In this document: positions 35,784-45,200 of the stretch, in pieces | Numbering within the stretch: position 1 is the first letter of the stretch | Layout: the number at the start of each line of letters is the position of its first letter | Assembly: GCF_014196115.1 (NCBI RefSeq) | Contig: NZ_JACIDB010000007.1 | Location: 1 to 64,000, forward strand | DNA: 64,000 bases | From: Sphingomonas aquatilis | GTDB lineage: Bacteria; Pseudomonadota; Alphaproteobacteria; Sphingomonadales; Sphingomonadaceae | Direction: 5' to 3' | Translations under genes and position numbers: made by a program | Notes under the pieces: generated by a model | The model's input: only the letters and a program-made list of their open reading frames with translations | Told to the model about the DNA's origin: nothing | Database searches by the model: none

Positions 35784-36869
35784 ATGGGCAATACAGTCGC
35801 TGTGCTGAAGCAGGCAGTTTATCGCGGTTTGGTCGCGCTGGTGGTTTGGTCTTCGATTGCGGACGCCAGGACGAACACCACGCTGCCGGATCTGACCACA
35901 ACCCTGCGTGAGCAGCATGTGGAGAGCGCTTCGGTCGCCGTGATCCGCGATGGACTGATCGTCTCGACCGGGGCTTGGGGCATGGCTGGCCCCAACCGCG
36001 CGGCGACCGTCTCCACGCCCTATAATCTCGCCTCGCTGACGAAGCCGCTCACGGCGGAGGTCATCCTGCGGCTGGTGTCGGCCGGCACGCTGTCGCTGGA
36101 CGAACCGATGGACCGCTATTGGAGCGATCCCGACCTGTCGCGCGATCCCCGGCGGATCAAGCTGACGGTGCGCATGGCACTGAGCCATCGCACCGGCTTG
36201 CCGAACTGGCGCGATGCCAAGGGGCTGGCGTTCGATCACGATCCCGGCACGACCACCGGCTATTCGGGCGAGGGATATCAATATGCGGCGCGCTATGCCG
36301 AGCACCGCACCGGGCGATCGTTCGAGGCTCTGGCTGGGCGCTGGCTGTTCGCTCCGGCTCACATGCGCGCCTCGGGCTATGTTTCAGCACAGGGCGAGAC
36401 GGCGCCGATCGCCGTGCCCTATGACGATGCAGGCAAGCCGCTGCCGGTCGAGCGGGTGACGCGATACAATGCCGCCGATCTGGCGCATGCCACCGCGCGG
36501 GATTATGCGCGTTTCCTCATCGATGCCCGCAACGATCGCGGTCTGACCAGGGTCATTGCAGCCGAACGCAGCAGGTCGCAGGCCGATCTGACGCCCGACA
36601 TCTGTACCGGAACGAAAGCGACCACCTGTCCGCCCTGGACCGGCTTCGGCCTTGGCTGGCAGCTTCTCGGCTTTCCCGGTGGAACGACGATGCTCCACAC
36701 CGGCAAGGATGCCGGAGCGTTCACCTTCGCCGCGATCGACCGGGCGAGCGGCGACGGCATCGTCATCCTGACCAACAGCGACAATGGGTGGCGGGTGATC
36801 CTGCCGATCCTCGAACGCACGGGTAGCGATCCGAAGCTGATCGCCTTCCTTCGTGGCCAGATGAGCTGA
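35784..36869 (+). CDS. Exported serine hydrolase, beta-lactamase fold (2)
   Basis: 361 residues. A hydrophobic N-terminal segment (GLVALVVWSSIADA) looks like a Sec signal. The catalytic S84 is in SLTK, followed by ALSHRTGLPNWRDAKG, TGYSGEGYQYAARY and, near the C-terminus, MLHTGKDAGAFTF. The shared LSHxxGLPNWR and YSGEGY segments show that it is a paralogue of the preceding gene. A GTG at 35775 is an alternative start. The pair lies downstream of a receptor and an epimerase-like enzyme, so joint use of peptide-like substrates is possible. Confidence 0.85.
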   Translation: MGNTVAVLKQAVYRGLVALVVWSSIADARTNTTLPDLTTTLREQHVESASVAVIRDGLIVSTGAWGMAGPNRAATVSTPYNLASLTKPLTAEVILRLVSAGTLSLDEPMDRYWSDPDLSRDPRRIKLTVRMALSHRTGLPNWRDAKGLAFDHDPGTTTGYSGEGYQYAARYAEHRTGRSFEALAGRWLFAPAHMRASGYVSAQGETAPIAVPYDDAGKPLPVERVTRYNAADLAHATARDYARFLIDARNDRGLTRVIAAERSRSQADLTPDICTGTKATTCPPWTGFGLGWQLLGFPGGTTMLHTGKDAGAFTFAAIDRASGDGIVILTNSDNGWRVILPILERTGSDPKLIAFLRGQMS

Positions 36870-36995
36870 CGGGACCGCAGCCAGGACGACCGCGCTGCAC
36901 CGCCTGCGGACCGCTGCCGGCATATTGCGCGCGGGGAGAACGACCGGCGAGGCAGCCCGCCGATCACGAGCGATGCCAGCCGTCTCCTCGCGCCG

Positions 36996-38105
36996 TCAGC
37001 CGCGACGCCGAGGCGATGGGTCGATCAGCCGCAGATAGGCGAAAGCGGCGTAGCCAACCGCCAGCACCACCAACGTCAGCAACGGGCTTGCGACCTCGCC
37101 GATCGACGCTCGCATCTGATTGAGCGGGACGAAGGCATGCACCCCCGCCGTCGAGGGTATCAGCTGCGCGAAGGCGGCGACGAAGCGCGGCATCTGATCG
37201 AGCGGGTAGGTGGCACCGGTCAGAAAGAAGAGGGGCACCGACGTCGGGCCGAGAATGTAGATCGCCCGCTCCGCCCGGTCGAAGGTGCTGCCCGCCAGCA
37301 GACCCAGCGCAGCGACCGCGGTCGCGAAGATCGGCACCACCAGCAGCATGCCGGGCACATTCCCGTCGACCGGCACGCCCTGGACCCAGAAGATCAGACC
37401 GAACAGGAAATAGCAGCCGAGCAAGCCGACCGAGGCGAAGGCGGCGAGCGTGCCGCCAAATTCCGCGCGCCCCATCCGCCAGCAGCCCAGCCGCCGCCGC
37501 CCGCCCATGAAGGTCGCGGCGCCGAACAGCAGCGTCTGCTGGATGATGATGACGGCCACCGAAGGAAAGACATAGCCCTTATAGCCCCCGGTCCGGTTGG
37601 CCAGCGGCTCCTCGACGACCGCGACCGGCGGGCCACCGCGATCGAGCTGCCCTCCCGGCAGAAGACGCGTCTTCGCGATGTCCTGGACGACCGCGGTCAC
37701 CGCCTCGCCGATCGTGCTGGCGCGGAGCAGATAGGTGGCGTTGACCCAGACCGCGATCCCCGATCCGGCCGTCCCGGCCCGCAGCTGGCGCTCCAGAGCA
37801 CCGGAGATCAGGATGATCCCGTCGGCCTTGCCGCTGCGCATGTCGGCGCGCGCGGCGGAGAGATCACCGGCCACCGCCACGACGTGAATGGCGCGGGTGG
37901 CATCCAGGTCGCGGATCATGGCGCGGCTGAGGGCACTGGCGTCCTGATCGACCACCACCACGGGCAGCTTGCGCGGTGCCTCGTGCGCATAGGGCGCAGG
38001 ATAGTAAAAGGCATAGAGGACGACCGCGAGCAGCATGGTGCTGAGCAATGTGCGCGAGGTGAGGATCGCGCGCCATGTCGCAAGGAACGCCGCAGCGAAG
38101 GTCAT
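36996..38105 (-). CDS. ABC-2 type permease (second of pair)
   Basis: 369 residues. A first membrane helix near the N-terminus is followed by a large periplasmic domain (PVVVVDQDASALSRAMIRDL, typical of YhhJ/YbhR-type permeases) and five C-terminal helices (LLFGAATFMGG, LLVVPIFATAVAALGLLAGS, GPTSVPLFFLTGATYPLDQM). The ATG at 38105 overlaps the stop of the first permease gene (ATGA); the frame is open much further upstream, but only as overlap. It forms the membrane part of an exporter with 38102-39235. No ATP-binding subunit is encoded nearby. Confidence 0.87.
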   Translation of the reverse strand: MTFAAAFLATWRAILTSRTLLSTMLLAVVLYAFYYPAPYAHEAPRKLPVVVVDQDASALSRAMIRDLDATRAIHVVAVAGDLSAARADMRSGKADGIILISGALERQLRAGTAGSGIAVWVNATYLLRASTIGEAVTAVVQDIAKTRLLPGGQLDRGGPPVAVVEEPLANRTGGYKGYVFPSVAVIIIQQTLLFGAATFMGGRRRLGCWRMGRAEFGGTLAAFASVGLLGCYFLFGLIFWVQGVPVDGNVPGMLLVVPIFATAVAALGLLAGSTFDRAERAIYILGPTSVPLFFLTGATYPLDQMPRFVAAFAQLIPSTAGVHAFVPLNQMRASIGEVASPLLTLVVLAVGYAAFAYLRLIDPSPRRRG

Positions 38106-39235
38106 GTCCGCCCCGCCCGCGCCGTGATGAGGGCCAGCGCGCCGCCGCCCGCCACGACGACATAGGCGATCAACGCCAGGGTCGGCGAAACCGCCGCGGC
38201 GACCGTCTGACCGCTCACCTGCCCCATCTGGAGCGCGATATAATGGGTGAGCGGCAGCACCTCGCTCCAAATCCGCGCAAAGGCATTGCCGCCGTTCAGG
38301 GGCAGCGTCGCGCCCGAATAGGCGAGCGCGGAGCCCGCATAGACGGCGCTGGCCGATAGCGCGGTGGCGGTCTCGCGCGTGACCGCCACCAGCAACGCGG
38401 CGATCGCGGCGGTTGCGACGTAGAACAACGTCTGACCGCAAGCGATGAGGACGAGACTGCCCTCGACGCGCCAGCCGCGCGCCAGGGTCAGGTAGAGAAG
38501 CCAGACCAGCCCCCAGCCACTGATCGCCACGACATAGGGCAGCAACTTGCCCGCCATCGCCGCCCCCACCCCGCCGCTGTCCTTCGCCCAGGCCGACAGC
38601 GACTTGTCCTCGAGTTCGCGACCCAGCGCCATCGCGCAGACACAGGCCGCGATCAGATGCAGGACTGCGGGAAAGATCAGCAGCCCGAGAAACCATTCGA
38701 AGCTGACCGGCGCATTGCCCAGCGCCGTCGCCTCCACCACCAGACGCCGGACGCGGCTGGCCGGCACGGCGTGGTTCGGCAACTGGCTGGCCGCGATGGT
38801 GGGGAGCGCCGCCGTCACCGCATCACCGGCCGCGCGCGCGACCTGCCCGCCGGCGGTCAGAAAGCTGCCATTGTAGAGTATGCGGACGACCGGCTCCCCA
38901 TGCCGGGCGATGCTGTCGCCAAGCCCTGCGGGAATGTGCACGAACCCCATGATCGTGCCGGTGCGGACGGCGCGCCCTGCGGCGGCCTCGTCGCGGTAGC
39001 TGCCGCCGCGGCGGATGAGCGGCGATGCGTCCAGCGCGCGGATGATCGCCCGGCTCGCGCCGCTGCCGTCGCTGTCGACGATGCCGAGCGGCAGTTGGCG
39101 AAACGGCCCCTGCCAGAACAGCGCGGCGACGAGGAATATCAGGATGCCGGGCAGCAGCGTGATCCCCGCCAGATCCCAGCAATCGCGGCGAAGGTGCCGC
39201 ATCTCGCGGGCAAGCGCCCGGCGGAAGGCGGTCAT
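38102..39235 (-). CDS. ABC-2 type permease (first of pair)
   Basis: 377 residues with the same layout as its neighbour. It has an N-terminal helix (LPGILIFLVAALFWQ), a periplasmic domain beginning LPLGIVDSDGSGASRAII, and five or so C-terminal helices with FEWFLGLLIFPAVLHLIAAC. The last helices hold YSGATLPLNG, a conserved feature of YhhJ-type permeases. It overlaps the HlyD gene (ATGA at 39232-39235) and the second permease gene. It probably acts as a heterodimer with that permease. Confidence 0.87.
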   Translation of the reverse strand: MTAFRRALAREMRHLRRDCWDLAGITLLPGILIFLVAALFWQGPFRQLPLGIVDSDGSGASRAIIRALDASPLIRRGGSYRDEAAAGRAVRTGTIMGFVHIPAGLGDSIARHGEPVVRILYNGSFLTAGGQVARAAGDAVTAALPTIAASQLPNHAVPASRVRRLVVEATALGNAPVSFEWFLGLLIFPAVLHLIAACVCAMALGRELEDKSLSAWAKDSGGVGAAMAGKLLPYVVAISGWGLVWLLYLTLARGWRVEGSLVLIACGQTLFYVATAAIAALLVAVTRETATALSASAVYAGSALAYSGATLPLNGGNAFARIWSEVLPLTHYIALQMGQVSGQTVAAAVSPTLALIAYVVVAGGGALALITARAGRT

Positions 39236-40236
39236 TGCGGCCAGTCGAACAGGACGCTCATGCCTGGGCGCAGCTTGGGAATCGCGGATACGGGACGCAG
39301 TCGGATTTCGAAGGTCCGCACGTCATAGCCCGACGCCTCACGCGTCGCGCGCCACGTTGCGAAGTCGCCGCGCGGCGCGACGAGATAGACCCGGAAGGCG
39401 GCGTCGCGTTGCAGCGCGGGGATATGGCCGTGCAGCACCGATCCGATGCCGATCGCGTGATACCGGTCCTCGCGCAGGTTGAGCGCGACCCAGGGGTGGT
39501 CGATGTCGATGACCTGATAGGCGGGGATGACAGGGCTGACGACCTCGCCCGGCCGCACCAGCTTGCGCGCGACCTCTCCCGCAATCGGCGACACCAGCCG
39601 CGTTTCGCGCCCGAGGGCGTCGGCGGTGCGCAGCGCAGCCTCGGCGATGCGGACCTGCGCGTTGGCGGCCTGCCGGTTCTGCGGCCGCGCGCCTGCCAGC
39701 GCCTTGGCATATTGCTGGCGGGCGGCCTCCGCATTGCGCGCGCTGCTGTCACGGGCCGCAGCCGCTTCGTCGCGGCGCTGGGCGGCGACCACGCCCTCGG
39801 CATAGAGGTTGGCGGTACGTCGGCTGGTCACGGCCGCCAGATCCGCCGCCGCCTGCGCCGCCTGCCACGTCGCGCGCAGCGTCGCGATATCCTCCGCCCG
39901 GGCACCCTCGTTGGTTTCGGAGGCGATCGCGCGCGCCGCGTCGAGCGCCCCTTGCGCCTGCGCCTGCCCGCCCGCGATCTCGGGGCTGGACAAGGTGGCA
40001 AGCAGCGATCCCGGCCGGACCCGCTGTCCCTCCTCTGCAATCAGCCGATCGACGCGGGCGAGCGCCTTTGTCCCGACATTGACCTCGTCGGCATCGACCA
40101 TGCCCTGCAGCTGCTCGGGCGCCGGGCGGCTCGCCAGCCACAGGCCCAGCGCGATGACGATCACGACGATCAGTCCTGCGACGACCGCTAACAGCCGCTT
40201 GCCGCGCGCTGGCGGAGTGGTGGCTTCGTCGGTCAC
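39232..40236 (-). CDS. HlyD-family periplasmic adaptor
   Basis: 334 residues. A single N-terminal membrane helix (LLAVVAGLIVVIVIALGLWLA) is followed by a lipoyl-like half (VDADEVNVGTKALARVDRL), a long alpha-helical hairpin (about 85-190), the second lipoyl half with LVSPIAGEVARKLVRPGEVV, and a beta-barrel domain. It bridges the ABC-2 permeases to the TolC-like protein. Overlaps of four bases join it to both neighbours. Its direct junction to the permease gene leaves no room for the ATPase gene usually found there. Confidence 0.88.
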   Translation of the reverse strand: MTDEATTPPARGKRLLAVVAGLIVVIVIALGLWLASRPAPEQLQGMVDADEVNVGTKALARVDRLIAEEGQRVRPGSLLATLSSPEIAGGQAQAQGALDAARAIASETNEGARAEDIATLRATWQAAQAAADLAAVTSRRTANLYAEGVVAAQRRDEAAAARDSSARNAEAARQQYAKALAGARPQNRQAANAQVRIAEAALRTADALGRETRLVSPIAGEVARKLVRPGEVVSPVIPAYQVIDIDHPWVALNLREDRYHAIGIGSVLHGHIPALQRDAAFRVYLVAPRGDFATWRATREASGYDVRTFEIRLRPVSAIPKLRPGMSVLFDWPQ

Positions 40237-41828
40237 TGCTCATCCCCCAAACGTCGATCGGCGCGCGCCAGATAGGTGGTGAAGTCGTCGACCCGGTGGC
40301 TGGCCGCGAGCAATCCGGCGAGCGCGAGATCATATTCATAGGCCGCCGCGATCCGCTGGCTTTGCGTCGTCGCCAGCACCGCCCAGGCATCGACGAGCGA
40401 CGAGGACGGTGCCTCCCCTTCCGCAAAGGAAAGCTGCTGAACCCGCAGATTCTCGCGCGCTGCCGCGAGGTTGCTGTCGAGCAGCAGGAAGGACCGCCGC
40501 GCGGCCTCGACCAAATTCCAGGCGCGCACGATCTCGCCCGCGACGTCCTTGCGCGCCTGTGCCGCCGCATCGGCCGCGGCGCGTTCCTGCTCACGCGCCG
40601 CATCCAGCGACTTCTTGCGGTCGAAGTTGGACAGCAGCGTGTAGCGCAGACTGACGCCCGCGACCCAGTCGGGTTCGGTCGGCAGCGCATGGTCGCGGTT
40701 CGCATTATAGCTGCCGAACGCAAAAGCCTGGGGGCGGTATCGCGCCTTCGCCAGGTCGACGCCCGCCCGCGCGATGCCGCGTGCGGCATTGGCGCCCCGC
40801 GCGCGCGGCGAGGTGTCGATTCCGCCGAGGAAGGTGTCGACCGGCGGCAAGGGCGTCGAATTGACGAACAGCGGCGTCAGCGCCGTTATGCCCTGCGGCT
40901 GATCGAGCAGCCGCGCCAACGCATCGGCCGCGCTCGATTCCTCAAGCTGCGCGCGCAGATAGGCCCGCTCTGCGGCGTCGCGGGCGACCTGGACCTGAAG
41001 CACGCGGGCATGCGGGATGACGCCGTTCTGCTCGAGCTTGCGGGCGTCGGACAGATGGCGATCGAACCCCGCCAGCGTGTCGCGGGTCGAGCGCGTCAGC
41101 TGCGATGCCACCTGCCGCCCGAAATAGCTGCGGACCAGGCCGACGCGGGCCAGGTCGCGGCCCCCGGCCTGCTTGGCCCGCGCTACGTCGACGGCGGCAT
41201 CGGCGCCAGCCTGAACCGCCGGGATCGCTCCGCCGGTGTACAGGGGCATGGCTGCGGTCACGGCGGGTCGGAACACCGTGTCGCGCGTCTGATACTGGAG
41301 GCTATCGGGAATGGCCCCGAAGATCGTCGGCAGCGCCGCACCGACCCGCTGGACCACCTGCCCGACGATCTGCTGCAGACCGACGGGAAAATTGCCCGGA
41401 AGCTGCGACAGGAAGTCCGCGGCGCCGGTCGCCGCATTGTCCTTCGCGCCGGTCAGATCGACGGACAGCGTCTTTTGATAGGCGATGACGCTGGCGGAGG
41501 CGCTGACGACCGGGCGGCGAAGACTGCGCGTGGCATCGGCGATCAATTCGCTTGCACGAACGGCATGATCCTCGCCCGAGAGACCGGGGGATGCGTCGTC
41601 GAGCCTGGCCAGCGCCGCATCGAAGCTGAGCCCCAGCGACGGCTGCGCCGCATCCGGTGGCGCCAGGGTCTGGGCCTCCGCCTGCGCGATCGCGGCACAG
41701 GCGAATAATGCCAGCACCGCCAGCCGTGCCGCCGGACGCCGCATCACGCCACTGCCTTGCCGTCGTGCGGACAGGCCCCGCAAAGGCCGGTCGTCAGGCG
41801 CTCGCTCCGACAGGACTGGTTCCCGCAT
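40233..41828 (-). CDS. TolC-family outer-membrane efflux protein
   Basis: 531 residues. Two repeats of the outer-membrane efflux domain are seen, with long coiled coils (about 85-300 and 320-500), a GDASPGL-like early segment, and the conserved RYRPQAFAFGSYN and FDRKKSLDAAREQERAA near the second repeat. The ATG at 41828 has GGAGGGGG seven bases upstream. It places 33 residues before the signal peptide (RRPAARLAVLALFACAAIAQAEAQ); an ATG at 41744 would start directly at the signal. It is the first gene of the four-gene exporter operon. Confidence 0.88.
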   Translation of the reverse strand: MREPVLSERAPDDRPLRGLSARRQGSGVMRRPAARLAVLALFACAAIAQAEAQTLAPPDAAQPSLGLSFDAALARLDDASPGLSGEDHAVRASELIADATRSLRRPVVSASASVIAYQKTLSVDLTGAKDNAATGAADFLSQLPGNFPVGLQQIVGQVVQRVGAALPTIFGAIPDSLQYQTRDTVFRPAVTAAMPLYTGGAIPAVQAGADAAVDVARAKQAGGRDLARVGLVRSYFGRQVASQLTRSTRDTLAGFDRHLSDARKLEQNGVIPHARVLQVQVARDAAERAYLRAQLEESSAADALARLLDQPQGITALTPLFVNSTPLPPVDTFLGGIDTSPRARGANAARGIARAGVDLAKARYRPQAFAFGSYNANRDHALPTEPDWVAGVSLRYTLLSNFDRKKSLDAAREQERAAADAAAQARKDVAGEIVRAWNLVEAARRSFLLLDSNLAAARENLRVQQLSFAEGEAPSSSLVDAWAVLATTQSQRIAAAYEYDLALAGLLAASHRVDDFTTYLARADRRLGDEQ

Positions 41829-41973
41829 GCGATCCCCCTCCAACCATGTGCCTGACAGAGCACAAAATGTCGCAGATAAGGACGGTGGTTACAATAGCGT
41901 CACGATCGCAACCCGGCGAGCCAGACCGGCTTCTCCGCCACCGACCCGGGAGACCCTTCCGACAGCGGCGGCG

Positions 41974-43125
41974 TCAACGCCGCGTCAGCAGTACCGGGCC
42001 ACTACCGACCTTGATGCGAAGCAGTTCATAGGGCTTGCGACGCAGGTCGCGGCCGCCATGAAAGCCGGGCTGGCGGTGAAGCTGGTTCGCGGTAAAGTAG
42101 AGATAGCCATCGGGGCCGATCGACAGGGTATCGGGCCAGCTGATGCGCGGATCGCTGACCAGGGTCGACCAATGACCGTGATCGAGCACCCGGATCGCAT
42201 TATGTTCGTAATCACCGGCGAAGACGCGGCCCCGATCGTCCTCGGCAATGCCATCCGACGCGCCTTTGCGCCCCATGCTGCGAACCGCGCGGGCCAGTGC
42301 CTCCTCGGACACCGATGGATCGCGCAGCAGCGCCGTGGGCACGGCATGGAGCGTGCGGCCCGACAGCGGCCCGTAATAGAGCATGCTGCCATCGGCGCTC
42401 AGCGCGATCGCGTCGCTGGCGATGGCGACCGGCGTCGCCGGCCCGCTGGCCGGGCGGTTCATCAGCACCTCGCCGTCGACGACCGGCGTGAAGCCCGGCT
42501 CCGGGTTGGTCGTCGCGTGGCCGGACAGGCGGCGGATCGCCCGTCCGCTGGCGATGTCGACGACGATAATGCCACCGACGCCCGCGTTGCTGCTGTCGGT
42601 GATGTAAGCGGTGCCCTGCTCCCCCTGCCGCAGGTCGAAGCGCACGTCGTTGAGATAGGTCGTCGGCAGCACGACGCTTGGGGGAAGGACGATCGTCTTG
42701 ACCACCCGGTTGGTCGCGAGGTCGATCCGTACCAGCTTTGCGCCCCCGGCCTGGGGCGGCGCGAATTTCGGTGCCGCCGTGTCCAGCACCCACAGGCGGT
42801 TCGCGCCGTCGGCGACAACGCTTTGCACCGAGATGAAGTGACCCGCCGGGTTGGCGGGATCAGGGCGATTGGTCGCGGCGTCGGGATAGGGCACCGCCTT
42901 GCCATCGACCAGCTCGGCGACCGTGAACGGGGCCTCGTCGCCCCATTGCGGGAAGTTGACGAAGATGCGGCCGTTGGGCGCGACGGTCACACCGGTCGGC
43001 ATCGCGCCATCGAAGGCTGCGACCCGCTCGATCCGGGGAGCCGAAGCCGTATCGCGGGCCGTTGCCCCGACCGTGATCGAGGCGACGGCAGCGGCGGCGA
43101 GGAGTAAGATGGCGGGCCGTTTCAT
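41974..43125 (-). CDS. Major royal jelly protein/yellow-type beta-propeller
   Basis: 383 residues. The signal peptide (MKRPAILLLAAAAVASITVG) is followed by the MRJP/yellow-type beta-propeller: APNGRIFVNFPQWGDEAPF, LNDVRFDLRQGEQGTAYITD, GGIIVVDIASGRAIRRLSGH, and later ASDGIAEDDRGRVFAGDYEH. Bacterial members are secreted and related to gluconolactonases, but their substrates are largely unknown. The ATG overlaps the stop of the ene-reductase gene upstream (ATGA at 43122-43125), so the two are coupled. Confidence 0.82.
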   Translation of the reverse strand: MKRPAILLLAAAAVASITVGATARDTASAPRIERVAAFDGAMPTGVTVAPNGRIFVNFPQWGDEAPFTVAELVDGKAVPYPDAATNRPDPANPAGHFISVQSVVADGANRLWVLDTAAPKFAPPQAGGAKLVRIDLATNRVVKTIVLPPSVVLPTTYLNDVRFDLRQGEQGTAYITDSSNAGVGGIIVVDIASGRAIRRLSGHATTNPEPGFTPVVDGEVLMNRPASGPATPVAIASDAIALSADGSMLYYGPLSGRTLHAVPTALLRDPSVSEEALARAVRSMGRKGASDGIAEDDRGRVFAGDYEHNAIRVLDHGHWSTLVSDPRISWPDTLSIGPDGYLYFTANQLHRQPGFHGGRDLRRKPYELLRIKVGSGPVLLTRR

Positions 43126-44228
43126 CGCGTCATCTCCTTCAGGATACGGCCCGCCTCATGCGGCTCGGACCGGAGATATTGGGGCGGCGCCTTGACCGAA
43201 GCGCCGAGCGCAGCGGCGGCGTGCCAAGGCCAGCGCGGATCCCACAAGGCGGTGCGCGCGATGGCGATGGCGTCCGCATGCCCGTCCTGCAGGATCTGTT
43301 CGGCCTGCTGCGGATCGGTAATCAGGCCGACCGCAATGACGGGCATCGTGACCGCGTCCTTGACCGTCCGAGCCAGTGGCACCTGATAGCCGGGACCGAC
43401 CGGAATCTGCTGGCGCGGATCGAGGCCGCCGCTCGACACGTGGATGGCGGCGCAGCCGCGCCGTTCCAGCGCGTCGGCGAATTGCGCAGTTTCGTCCGCC
43501 GTCCAGCCGCCCTCGACCCAATCGGCCCCGGACACGCGGACGGTGACGGGCCGGTCGGCGGGAAACGCCGCGCGCACCGCATTGAAGACCTCGAGCGGGA
43601 ACCGCATCCGGTTGGCGAGGCTGCCGCCATAGGCGTCCTCGCGATGATTGGAGAGCGGCGAGAGGAATTCGTGCAGCAGATAGCCGTGCGCGGCATGGAT
43701 CTGGATCGCGTCGAGCCCAAGTCGCGCCGACCGTCGGGCGGCATCGGCGAAGGCATCACGAATCCGGGCTAGGCCCGCCTCGTCCAGGGCGACGGGCGCA
43801 TGATCGGTCGCGGCATAGGGCACCGCGCTCGGCGCAACCGTCTGCCAGCCATTCTCCGCATCCGGCGCGATCTGCGCGCCCCCGTGCCACGGCTTGGCAC
43901 AGCTCGCCTTCCGGCCGGCATGCGCCAGCTGGACGACGAGCGGTACGTCCGACCAGCGGCGCACACTGTCGATCACGCGCCGCATCGCCTCTTCGGTACG
44001 GTCGTCGTACAGACCGACGTCGCCGTACGTGATCCGCCCGTCCGGGCTGACCGCGGTGGCTTCGATCGTCAGAGCGCCCGCCCCCGCCATGGCGAGCTGG
44101 CCCAGATGAATCTGGTGCCAGTCGGTCATCGCGCCGTCTTCGGCGGAATATTGGCACATCGGCGCGATCACGATGCGGTTGGCGAGGCTGAGCCCGCCGA
44201 CCGTCAGCGGCTCGAACAGTCGGGCCAT
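43122..44228 (-). CDS. Old yellow enzyme-type NADPH ene-reductase (YqjM-like)
   Basis: 368 residues. An FMN-dependent TIM barrel: LTVGGLSLANRIVIAPMCQYS (the Cys is the YqjM-type residue), TDWHQIHLGQLAMAGAGALT, VPLVVQLAHAGRKAS, and the active-site pair in IQIHAAHGYLLHEFLSPL. It reduces activated C=C bonds, often in electrophile detoxification. Length is normal. It lies upstream of and overlaps the propeller gene, and 73 bases downstream of the DJ-1/PfpI gene on the same strand. Confidence 0.9.
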   Translation of the reverse strand: MARLFEPLTVGGLSLANRIVIAPMCQYSAEDGAMTDWHQIHLGQLAMAGAGALTIEATAVSPDGRITYGDVGLYDDRTEEAMRRVIDSVRRWSDVPLVVQLAHAGRKASCAKPWHGGAQIAPDAENGWQTVAPSAVPYAATDHAPVALDEAGLARIRDAFADAARRSARLGLDAIQIHAAHGYLLHEFLSPLSNHREDAYGGSLANRMRFPLEVFNAVRAAFPADRPVTVRVSGADWVEGGWTADETAQFADALERRGCAAIHVSSGGLDPRQQIPVGPGYQVPLARTVKDAVTMPVIAVGLITDPQQAEQILQDGHADAIAIARTALWDPRWPWHAAAALGASVKAPPQYLRSEPHEAGRILKEMTR

Positions 44229-44301
44229 CAGGCGTCTCCCGTGGAGGGCAGCAACGCCGCAGGATCGGCGACGCGCAGCATGGTCTGGAGATTCCGCACG
44301 A

Positions 44302-44997
44302 TCACGCCGCCTGGCCCTTCAGGGCCTCGATCACGAGTTCCGCCGTACGGGTCGCGCTCGCCGGGTTCTGGCCCGTCACCAGATTGCCGTCACGCAGGGC
44401 GAAGGGGGCGAAGTCCGGACCTGCCTCATGCTGGCCGCCGAGTTCCTTGAGGCGGGTTTCGAGCAGGAAGGGCACGGCCTGGTCCAGTCCGACCGCGCGC
44501 TCCTCGCTATCGGTGAAGCCCGCGACACGCCGACCGGCGACGAAGGGCGTGCCGTCCGCCTTCTTGGCCGAGACCAGCCCCGCCGGGCCATGGCAGACGG
44601 CGGCGACGATCTTGCCCGCGCGGTCGAACCGCTCCACCAGCTGCGCCAGTTCCGCGCTGCCGGGATAATCGAACATGGTGCCGTGGCCGCCGGGCAGGAA
44701 CAGCGCGTCATAGCCATTGGGGTCGATGCTGGTGAACACCGGCGTATCGGCAACCTCGGCCTTCAGCGCTTCGTCCTTCAGATAGCGTTCGACCGAGGCA
44801 TCGTTCTCGCCGTCCGCATTGACGCTGCGCTGGTCGACCGGCACCGCGCCGCCCTTGATCGAGGCGAGCGTCACGTCGGCACCGGCATCGCGGAAGACGT
44901 AATAGGGGGTGGTCAGCTCTTCCAGCCAGACGCCGGTCGGTTCGGTCCCCGGGGTCATGCGATCGGCGGACGTGGTCACCATGAGGATACGGGTCAT
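44302..44997 (-). CDS. DJ-1/PfpI family protein
   Basis: 231 residues. A class I glutamine amidotransferase-like fold with the nucleophile elbow in IVAAVCHGPAGLV, LFLPGGHGTMFDYP before it, and a C-terminal NLVTGQNPASATRTAELV. This is the Hsp31/YhbO-type group, proposed to act as chaperones or glyoxalase III-like enzymes. The ATG at 44997 starts at the first strand (MTRILMVTTS); the frame is open further upstream. It is divergent from the LysR gene at 45201, which likely regulates it. Confidence 0.88.
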   Translation of the reverse strand: MTRILMVTTSADRMTPGTEPTGVWLEELTTPYYVFRDAGADVTLASIKGGAVPVDQRSVNADGENDASVERYLKDEALKAEVADTPVFTSIDPNGYDALFLPGGHGTMFDYPGSAELAQLVERFDRAGKIVAAVCHGPAGLVSAKKADGTPFVAGRRVAGFTDSEERAVGLDQAVPFLLETRLKELGGQHEAGPDFAPFALRDGNLVTGQNPASATRTAELVIEALKGQAA

Positions 44998-45200
44998 CTT
45001 TGAAACTCCTGCTGAGTGGACGTCGCGAACGCGGAGTGCCCGCCGCCGCACCCGCGACAACGAGGCCATAGGGCCGTGCGATCCGGCAGCGGCGACCGGG
45101 CGTTCGTTTTCGTCCTTGTGCCCAGTGAGATAGGCCCTTGCCGGCATCAGCAAATCCAAGCGGAATGGCGATCGGCCATAAGACAGGTTATGGAAACCCA

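Noticed and set aside
38106..38696. Upstream extension of the second ABC-2 permease frame
   Set aside because: It lies wholly inside the first permease gene, has shadow-type composition, and the ATG at 38105 overlaps the preceding stop in the usual way.
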